Source: Planctomycetota bacterium
GTDB lineage: Bacteria; Planctomycetota; Phycisphaerae; SM23-33
Reading direction: 5' to 3'
DNA: 8,483 nt
Assembly: GCA_003644335.1 (NCBI GenBank)
Contig: QNCB01000033.1
Coordinates: 1 to 8,483 of the forward strand
This document shows, piece by piece, positions 1 through 4,746 of the stretch (position 1 is its first letter; every line of letters starts with the position of its first letter). The notes below the pieces were generated by a model that was given only the letters and a program-made list of their open reading frames with translations, was not told the DNA's origin and ran no database searches. A program made the position numbers and the translations under genes.

Positions 1-1
1 A

Positions 2-229
2 CGCTATTCCGAAAGCCGTATAGCTGCCTTCTCGACAGGCTGTGTATACCCGTTTGTTTCGCCTGCCACTGGCGGATCTGTTGAAACCGATACGCCTATG
101 CCGGTTGGAGACTACGCGCAATCAGCATTGGGGCGTGAAAGGATATTTTCCTACTTCAGTGACCTCAATCAAACTCCAGTCTGTATAATCAGACTCAATT
201 ATTCAACTGAATTAAGATACTCAAACTGA
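2..229 (+). pseudogene. NAD-dependent epimerase/dehydratase-like gene fragment, cut by the insertion sequence
   Basis: The plus strand is open from the window edge to a TGA at 227-229. About 72 codons precede the IS end at 218; the last three sense codons and the stop come from the IS terminal repeat. The translation reads like the middle of an extended short-chain dehydrogenase/reductase: a strand ending in AAFSTGCVYPFV (fragment residues 8-19), where such enzymes carry the active-site Ser/Thr, then VGDYAQSALGRERIF (35-49), where the catalytic Tyr (Y38) lies, then TPVCIIRLNYSTELRY (58-73). The usual YxxxK motif is altered: the Lys position is Ala (A42). The amino-terminal Rossmann nucleotide site lies left of the window, and the substrate-binding half is missing at the IS, so the product cannot be a complete enzyme. 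Family membership is recalled from sequence pattern; the substrate is unknown. It differs from the epimerase at the right edge of the window. Confidence 0.75.
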
Positions 230-237
230 CCGATTTT
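218..237 (+). repeat. IS terminal inverted repeat, end distal to transposase start
   Basis: The sequence TACTCAAACTGACCGATTTT is the exact reverse complement of 1554-1573. The transposase TAA stop (complement of 236-238) overlaps its inner edge. The repeat also supplies the TGA at 227-229 that ends the broken epimerase frame. Confidence 0.9.
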
Positions 238-1543
238 AGGCTGCGAGGAGTTTTTCCAGGCGGCGAATAACAGGTTTTTCATGACTATATTTGATGACAT
301 CTTTAACATTCTCCTGCCACACTATCCGAAGCATTCGGTCCTTGAGTTTGCTAATCGGTTCAAGTCGCAGCACATTCTTGGATTTGTTTTGGCCTTGTGC
401 ACGATAGGTTTTAATCCCTATGTGGGTCAGGCAGGCATAGGCGCAATCGACCAGGTGCAGGTGTCTAACCACAGCCCGGTACCGCTTAACACGGTAATCG
501 CCAAGCCCCAAATGCTGTTTCTCATCCTTGATCAGCATCTCAATAGACCATCGTTTCAGATAGTCAGCTACTATTGTTTTCATCGAAGCACGCAAGTTAT
601 CGGTAACAAGTGCAATCTGTTTGTTCTCTCCCTTACGACGAGAGAAAACGACCTTGACAGTACCCAGCTTATTCAGTTTGCCGATGCGTTCAGCCAGCCG
701 ATATGTTTTGGTTTTACGCAGGCCTGCGACATTGCACCAGGTGCCGCTGTTGTGCAGAACGTTCCTGCCATATTTGGCAAGTTTGCGTTTTATCGAACCA
801 ACCGTAAACCATCGATTAGACTTGGCTACGCCTATATAATGCCATTTTCGCTCTTTGCAGGCATTGACCACATTGGGGCACAAGTAAAAGGCATCAAACA
901 AAACTGTGGTGTTGAAATTTTCGGGGAAAGTGCTCCGCCTGATTGTCTCCCCAGCCAATTCAGTAAGCTTGCGAAAAGGAATTTTCAATTTGCTGGCGTG
1001 TTCTTGCTTGACATACAACAACGAAGCCCATGGAATAGTAACGCCACGATAGTACAGGCTAACTTTCAAAATGGTATGACCCGTTCCGTATTTGCCGGTT
1101 GCATGATGGTGAAGTTTGCCGACCGCTTCCATTTTTTTGGCTCGCTTGAGCGTCTGGGTGTCATCGATAATGAAAAACAGATGGCGGTCTTTTTTAGTGG
1201 CCAGACTTCGCAACATGTCCAGGGCGATCTGCTGCATGACGGACGATTCATTCCAATCGCTTCGCCAGAGGAATTCGCCGTGGTTGGTTCTGTGGGTCGA
1301 GCTTCGAAGCAGCCGAGCGAGCCTTTCAATGGTACTGCAATGGCTGATGGTTATCGCCATGACCAAACTGCAGAAATGGCCAAATGCAGGCCCGCCGAAT
1401 TCACTTTTAACGATGTTGAAAAAGGCTTTAGTTTTTCGTGGAATATTCCCGATAGTAATCATGCGACGACTCCCAAGATAAGTTCTGTTCGCTACAAAAC
1501 TTATCGGCAAGATTCGTCGCATTTCTTTTGCGCTAACTATCAT
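236..1543 (-). CDS. DDE transposase, IS4 superfamily (IS4/IS701-like)
   Basis: This gene encodes the transposase that cuts and joins the ends of its IS. Numbering below is from a possible TTG start at 1555; the ATG at 1543 is residue 5 and is preferred because the TTG overlaps the terminal repeat, giving a 435-residue protein. Candidate catalytic residues are the first Asp in FFIIDDTQ (D131 or D132), the second Asp in VLFDAFYLCPN (D221), and Glu in YLKRWSIEMLIKDEKQ (E339). The last stretch matches the IS4 superfamily YREK signature exactly: Y332-x2-R335-x3-E339-x6-K346. An HLGLGDYRVKRYRAVVRHLHL segment follows, as in related transposases. The protein is basic with no frameshift, so it may be active. 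Upstream of the ATG only a weak purine patch (GGA) is visible. The exact IS family is uncertain; the DDE assignment is firm. Confidence 0.88.
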   Translation of the reverse strand: MIVSAKEMRRILPISFVANRTYLGSRRMITIGNIPRKTKAFFNIVKSEFGGPAFGHFCSLVMAITISHCSTIERLARLLRSSTHRTNHGEFLWRSDWNESSVMQQIALDMLRSLATKKDRHLFFIIDDTQTLKRAKKMEAVGKLHHHATGKYGTGHTILKVSLYYRGVTIPWASLLYVKQEHASKLKIPFRKLTELAGETIRRSTFPENFNTTVLFDAFYLCPNVVNACKERKWHYIGVAKSNRWFTVGSIKRKLAKYGRNVLHNSGTWCNVAGLRKTKTYRLAERIGKLNKLGTVKVVFSRRKGENKQIALVTDNLRASMKTIVADYLKRWSIEMLIKDEKQHLGLGDYRVKRYRAVVRHLHLVDCAYACLTHIGIKTYRAQGQNKSKNVLRLEPISKLKDRMLRIVWQENVKDVIKYSHEKPVIRRLEKLLAA

Positions 1544-1553
1544 CGTAAATTCC

Positions 1554-1573
1554 AAAATCGGTCAGTTTGAGTA
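1554..1573 (-). repeat. IS terminal inverted repeat, transposase-start end
   Basis: AAAATCGGTCAGTTTGAGTA is the exact reverse complement of 218-237. It directly precedes the transposase start. Its TGA at 1568-1570 closes the rloB-like frame from upstream, so that frame has no start codon available inside the IS. Confidence 0.9.
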
Positions 1574-2239
1574 ACTAATAGACTTTTTCGAAGGGAACCG
1601 CCCAGCAGGGAAGCCAAAAGTATTTATATTTTCTGCGAAGGTGCCAAAAGAGAGCAGCAATACTTTCAATATTTCAGAGAAATGGACTCTCGAATCAATC
1701 TTAGAATATATGAGCTGCATCCTCATGAGGACAACTCTCCATCTGGCTTACTTGATATCGCAAAAAAATGTATCATAGAAAATGACAGCAATCCCAATCC
1801 AGAATACTCAATGTTTGAAGATGATGAGGTTTGGATTGTATTAGACACTGACAAAGACAAGCTCGAATCCAGAAAACCTCAAATAAAACAAATCAGAGAT
1901 TTTTGCAAAAATCAAAACAACTGGTTTGTAGCTCAAAGCAATCCTTGTTTTGAAGTATGGCTATATTATCATCATTCATCCGAAAAACCTGTTTTTGAGA
2001 ATAGCGATAAATGTGGTGGTTGGAAAAAAATAGTCAACGAATCCATCAAAGGTGGTTTTGACCCCAGAAAACATCCACTTTACATTGAAGAAGCTACAAG
2101 AAATGCAGAAAACAATTTTGACAGCCTGAACGATATTCCAACCGTGGGAAGTACAGAAATTTTTAGATTATCAAAGAATATGCTACCCCTCGTAGTCTCC
2201 AAGGTAAAAGCAATAAAAAACGAACTAAACACACAGTAA
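1574..2239 (+). pseudogene. rloB: RloB family TOPRIM-like protein, 5' end removed at the insertion sequence
   Basis: The frame is open from the IS edge to the TAA ending at 2239: 36 codons, then an internal ATG at 1682 and 185 further residues. The codons before the ATG are clearly part of the protein. They encode IYIFCEGAKREQQYF (residues 17-31 from 1574), matching the first conserved block of RloB proteins with the TOPRIM-type Glu (E22). Downstream come DEVWIVLDTDKD, an acidic DxD (residues 55 and 57 from the ATG), and SNPCFEVWLYYH (86-97), another RloB hallmark. No ATG, GTG or TTG lies in frame between the IS and 1682, so the original start is lost. A protein from 1682 would lack the TOPRIM Glu. 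RloB-type genes occur in restriction and defence loci, usually beside an AAA ATPase (RloA), absent here. Composition is AT-rich: 1801-1860 has 20 G/C of 60 bases, against 39 of 60 at 5041-5100 in mutL, which suggests acquired DNA. Little more than the first 5-15 codons may be missing. Confidence 0.8.
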
Positions 2240-2293
2240 ATTAGTCAAATTGAACAAAAAAATCGCTAGGCACCTTTCAAGCTATATTAAAAT

Positions 2294-2323
2294 GGGCGGC
2301 CAGGACAGAAGTCCTGGCCGCCC
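2294..2323. terminator. GC-rich hairpin between convergent genes, likely bidirectional terminator
   Basis: GGGCGGCCAGGAC (2294-2306) and GTCCTGGCCGCCC (2311-2323) form a perfect 13-bp stem with a 4-base AGAA loop. On the minus strand the stem is followed by ATTTTAATATAG, a reasonable U-rich tract for ending transcription of the acyltransferase gene that stops at 2457. On the plus strand it is followed by GTGTTTGG, a poorer tail, for the rloB-like gene ending at 2239. The hairpin is seen directly; termination activity is inferred. Confidence 0.75.
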
Positions 2324-2425
2324 GTGTTTGGATAATTTCACATGAACAAATTTGCCATGCGAAGTTGCATGACCTACGCCTGTGTTTGGATAATTTCAAC
2401 CATGCGAAGTTGCATAACCTACGGC
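2324..2425. repeat. Twofold direct repeat in intergenic DNA
   Basis: GTGTTTGGATAATTTCA occurs at 2324-2340 and again at 2382-2398. CCATGCGAAGTTGCAT plus a near-identical trailer (GACCTACGCC versus AACCTACGGC) occurs at 2355-2380 and 2400-2425. The first copy carries 14 extra bases (2341-2354) between the two parts, the second a single A. Each copy contains a small palindrome, ATGC-N6-GCAT. The unit encodes no recognisable peptide. It could be a local duplication or part of a dispersed intergenic repeat. Confidence 0.75.
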
Positions 2426-2456
2426 TGTCAGCTGATTGCTGAGAGCTAATCGCTGA
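2426..2456. repeat. CTGA-rich low-complexity stretch
   Basis: Degenerate copies of GCTGATT/GCTGAGA/GCTAATC/GCTGATT follow one another up to the stop codon of the minus-strand acyltransferase. Such octamer-like repeats are often dispersed in intergenic DNA. Only one short run is visible here, so this is a weak call. Confidence 0.4.
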
Positions 2457-3788
2457 TTACTTCTTGCCGAACGCTTCGTCGTACCAGAGTTGCAGTTCGT
2501 CATCGCTGATGGCGGTGGTTCGGCCTGCTTCGTATTCGACATCGACCTTGTCCCGTATGGACAGCAGTCGCGGGTCGTTTTTCGGCACGTCCACGCCGTG
2601 GTACCGTTCGAGCCAATGCTTCAGCCCGGCGGCTCCGCTCTTGTCGGTGATAGCTACGGCGATGGGCCTGTGGAGAATTTTCTGCGTGTCAAACGCGGAA
2701 TAAATTTCCTCGCTCTTGAGCAGCCCGTCAGCGTGTATGCCCGCTCGGGTGGTGTTGAAATCTCGCCCGATAATGGGGAAGTTCGTCGGGATATCGTGGC
2801 CAATCTCGTCGCGGAAATAATTCGCGATTTCGGTGATAACCTCGAACTTGATTTTATCGCTGCACGGCACAAGTTCCCGCAGCTGGGCAGCTTCGATAAT
2901 CATAGCTTCCAGCGGCGAGTTGCCCGTCCGCTCGCCAATGCCCAGCAGAGATGCGTTGCAGGACGAGCAGCCATACAGCCAGGCTGTGGCGGGGTTAATG
3001 AGTACTTTGTGGAAGTCGTTGTGGCCATGGAATTCCAGCAGTTCGCCCGGCACGCCGGCGTCGTGTATCATCGCGTGGACGAGTTTCGGCACGGACCTTG
3101 GCAGGGTCGCTTCGGGCCAGGGCACGCCGTAGCCCATCGTGTCGCACAGGCGAATTTTAACGTCCATGCCGCTCTGCTCGCGAAGTTTCATCAGCTCGAT
3201 GGCGAATGGCACGACGAAGCCATACACATCCGCTCGGGTGATGTCCTCGAAGTGGCAGCGAGGGACGATGCCTTCTTCCAGAGCTGAGCGTGCGATGTCC
3301 AGGTACAGCTCCATGGCTTGCCGGCGGTCTTTGTGCAGCTTGAGGAAAATATGGTAGTCGCTGCAGCTGGTCAAAATGCCGGTCTCCGGCAGGTTCATGG
3401 ACTTAACCAGTGCGAAGTCGCTTTTGACCGCGCGGATCCAGCTGGTTACCTGCGGGAACTGGGCGCCGGTTTCGAGACACTTTTCGACAGCCTGGCGATC
3501 CTTCTTCGAGTAGATGAAGAACTCGCTTTGTCGAATGATGCCGCTGCCGCCGTCCAGCTTGGCCATGAGCTTGTAGACGTCTACGATTTGCTCAACGGTA
3601 TAAGGAGGCCTGGCCTGTTGGCCATCGCGGAAGGTGGTGTCGGTTATCCATATTTCCTTGGCTGGGGCCAGGGGCAGGGTCGAGTCCTCGAACAGCACCT
3701 TCGGCAGCTCTGTGTACGGGAACATGTCGCGGTACAAAACAGGCTCGTCAACTTTTTGTAATTGAAATTTTTTCGAATCTTCCGCCAT
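2457..3788 (-). CDS. 2-isopropylmalate/homocitrate synthase family acyltransferase, candidate Re-citrate synthase
   Basis: This is a 443-residue DRE-TIM metallolyase-type enzyme, expected to condense acetyl-CoA with a 2-oxo acid in the cytoplasm using a divalent metal. Visible motifs are DTTFRDGQQ (residues 50-58, holding the Arg-Asp pair), RCHFEDITRAD (177-187), RLCDTMGYGVP (213-223), the metal-binding HGHND (254-258), GIGERTGN (283-290) and the RAGIHADG loop (348-355). The protein ends soon after, without the roughly 120-residue regulatory domain of leucine-regulated LeuA, so feedback control by leucine is unlikely. The long lead before the barrel (about 45 residues), the RQSEFF segment (86-91) and the TDKSGAAGLKHW segment (381-392) resemble proteins I recall as Re-citrate synthases of anaerobes, often mislabelled isopropylmalate synthase. 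No leucine or lysine pathway genes adjoin it. Family confidence is high; the substrate is inferred. The ATG at 3788 has AAAAGG ten bases upstream and is served by the promoter at 3844-3872. Confidence 0.85.
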   Translation of the reverse strand: MAEDSKKFQLQKVDEPVLYRDMFPYTELPKVLFEDSTLPLAPAKEIWITDTTFRDGQQARPPYTVEQIVDVYKLMAKLDGGSGIIRQSEFFIYSKKDRQAVEKCLETGAQFPQVTSWIRAVKSDFALVKSMNLPETGILTSCSDYHIFLKLHKDRRQAMELYLDIARSALEEGIVPRCHFEDITRADVYGFVVPFAIELMKLREQSGMDVKIRLCDTMGYGVPWPEATLPRSVPKLVHAMIHDAGVPGELLEFHGHNDFHKVLINPATAWLYGCSSCNASLLGIGERTGNSPLEAMIIEAAQLRELVPCSDKIKFEVITEIANYFRDEIGHDIPTNFPIIGRDFNTTRAGIHADGLLKSEEIYSAFDTQKILHRPIAVAITDKSGAAGLKHWLERYHGVDVPKNDPRLLSIRDKVDVEYEAGRTTAISDDELQLWYDEAFGKK

Positions 3789-3843
3789 GGTGAATATACC
3801 TTTTCTCTAGGGGGTTATTGCCAGATACGCTATCGAGCAGGAC

Positions 3844-3872
3844 ATTATAGCAGAAAGCCCCGAGCAATTCAA
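3844..3872 (-). promoter_or_regulatory. Sigma-70-type promoter for the acyltransferase gene
   Basis: Read on the minus strand, TTGAAT (complement of 3867-3872) is followed after exactly 17 bp by a perfect TATAAT (complement of 3844-3849). This predicts a transcript starting about 45-50 bases before the ATG at 3788. The 148-bp divergent gap (3789-3936) must also hold the rsmE promoter, for which I see no equally good match. Confidence 0.7.
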
Positions 3873-3936
3873 CACGACTTTATTTGCCACGGAAAAATGT
3901 CGCATATCGGCGGGGAATTGCGGAGAATATGCAGCT

Positions 3937-4728
3937 ATGAAGGATAACGTCAAACGCCCACGATTTTACGCTCCGAACCTCTCTGCCGGCGCCCTTGCCC
4001 TCTCAGCGGAGGAGTCGCACCACGCCCGGTCAGTGCTTCGGCTAAAGACAGGCCAGGCTGTGGAACTTTTCGATGGCCTGGGTCGCGTGGCTGCGGGAGA
4101 GATTGTTAGCCTGGAGCGGAACGAAACGACCGTGCGGGTTGGGGAGGTTGCCGCGGGCCAGGCCCCCAGCCACAGCGTTCATCTTGCCTTTGTCGTGCCC
4201 AAGGGCAAGAGGCTGGATTGGCTTTTGGAGAAGGCCACCGAGCTGGGCGTCGCGTCGTTTTGGCCTGTCGTTTGCGAGCGGAGCGTCGCAGCGGGAGGCC
4301 GGATTGAGCGGTGGACCGGCCATTGTATTTCCGCCGCCAAGCAGTGCGGGCTGAATTGGCTACCGGCGGTGCACGAGCTGACCCCGTTGGCTGATTTCCT
4401 GGCCGAGGTCTCCGCCGGTCAGCTGGGCCTGGGCGATGCGACATTGATTCTGGGCGATATGTCAAGCCAAGCCAGGTCGCTGGCGGAGGTTTTGCAGTCG
4501 GCGGGCAAGAGCGACAATGTGGTTTTGCTTATCGGACCCGAGGGCGGCTTTACCGACGAAGAAATTGACGCGATTATCGCATGCGGGTTTGACCGAGCCA
4601 GGCTGGGGGAGACGACCCTGCGAATAGAAACAGCTGCGATCGCCCTGCTAGCTGGAGTGCGTTGTCAGTATTCAGGAGACAGGAGTCAGGAGTCAGGAGT
4701 CAGAAGGGTTGGTAGTTCTGACTCCTGA
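3937..4728 (+). CDS. rsmE: 16S rRNA (uracil(1498)-N3)-methyltransferase RsmE
   Basis: RsmE methylates N3 of U1498 in 16S rRNA of the small subunit, using S-adenosylmethionine. The 263-residue protein has the family order. An amino-terminal PUA-like part (about 8-72) includes RFYAPNL and SAEESHHARSVLRLKTGQ. The SPOUT methyltransferase part (about 80-243) includes VPKGKRLDWLLEKATELGV (87-105), the SAM-knot segment LLIGPEGGFTDEE (197-209) and LGETTLRIETAAIALLAG (223-240). RsmE proteins normally end just after this last motif, at roughly 240-245 residues. Here about 19 further residues (245-263) rich in Ser, Gly and Arg are encoded by the heptamer/hairpin repeat at 4673-4737, which also provides the stop. 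The ATG at 3937 is chosen because RFYAP follows at the usual distance; GGAG lies 11 bases upstream. It is divergent from the acyltransferase gene and convergent with mutL. Confidence 0.93.
   Translation: MKDNVKRPRFYAPNLSAGALALSAEESHHARSVLRLKTGQAVELFDGLGRVAAGEIVSLERNETTVRVGEVAAGQAPSHSVHLAFVVPKGKRLDWLLEKATELGVASFWPVVCERSVAAGGRIERWTGHCISAAKQCGLNWLPAVHELTPLADFLAEVSAGQLGLGDATLILGDMSSQARSLAEVLQSAGKSDNVVLLIGPEGGFTDEEIDAIIACGFDRARLGETTLRIETAAIALLAGVRCQYSGDRSQESGVRRVGSSDS
4673..4700 (+). repeat. Tandem heptamer repeat (CAGGAGT, four copies)
   Basis: CAGGAGA at 4673-4679 is followed by three exact CAGGAGT copies at 4680-4686, 4687-4693 and 4694-4700, then a decayed CAGAAGG. The array lies inside the 3' end of rsmE. 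It resembles in design the short tandem heptanucleotide repeats known from some bacterial genomes such as filamentous cyanobacteria. Confidence 0.85.
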
Positions 4729-4737
4729 ATCCTGACT
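4684..4737. repeat. Long hairpin-forming inverted repeat between rsmE and mutL
   Basis: 4684-4705 pairs with 4716-4737 over 22 positions with one mismatch (G4692 against A4729), leaving a 10-base loop GGGTTGGTAG. The left arm is made of the heptamer repeats; the right arm contains the rsmE stop codon (4726-4728) and nearly fills the 18-bp gap before the mutL stop. No T-run follows on either strand, so it is not a textbook intrinsic terminator. It could still block readthrough between these convergent genes or stabilise mRNA 3' ends. Confidence 0.85.
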
Positions 4738-4746
4738 TGTGACAAC

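Larger units (their letters stand above)
218..1573. mobile_element. Complete insertion sequence of the IS4 superfamily (1356 bp)
   Basis: A single transposase gene is bounded by perfect 20-bp terminal inverted repeats at 218-237 and 1554-1573. Both ends are intact and the transposase is uninterrupted, so the element could be functional. One base further out (217 and 1574) the arms no longer pair. No direct target duplication is visible: left flank ...GAATTAAGA, right flank ACTAATAGA... The flanks belong to two different genes (an epimerase fragment and an rloB-like gene), which a simple insertion would not give. Size and single-ORF layout fit IS4-superfamily elements (IS4, IS701 and relatives); I cannot assign the exact family without a database comparison. 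Confidence 0.85.

Noticed and set aside
281..1570. Long plus-strand open frame of about 429 codons antisense to the transposase
   Set aside because: It mirrors the transposase codon pattern, runs into the terminal repeat and shows no protein-family motif. The minus-strand frame has a full YREK/DDE signature.
205..1582. Possible YTAR-like target duplication (TTAA at 212-215, CTAA at 1575-1578)
   Set aside because: The two tetramers differ and lie at unequal distances from the terminal repeats (2 bases versus 1), so they are not a convincing duplication.
2324..2425. CRISPR-like array
   Set aside because: There are only two copies, no regular spacers and no cas genes; the inter-repeat sequence is itself partly duplicated.
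2490..3287. Plus-strand open frame of 265 codons opposite the acyltransferase
   Set aside because: It is a shadow of a GC-rich gene; the translation has no recognisable domain while the minus strand encodes all DRE-TIM motifs.
3929..3931. Alternative ATG start for rsmE
   Set aside because: It is not in frame with rsmE; the ATG at 3937 gives the usual RsmE N-terminus.
4684..4737. Canonical intrinsic terminator
   Set aside because: The stem is strong but neither strand has a T-run after it, and it overlaps the rsmE coding end; kept as a repeat instead.
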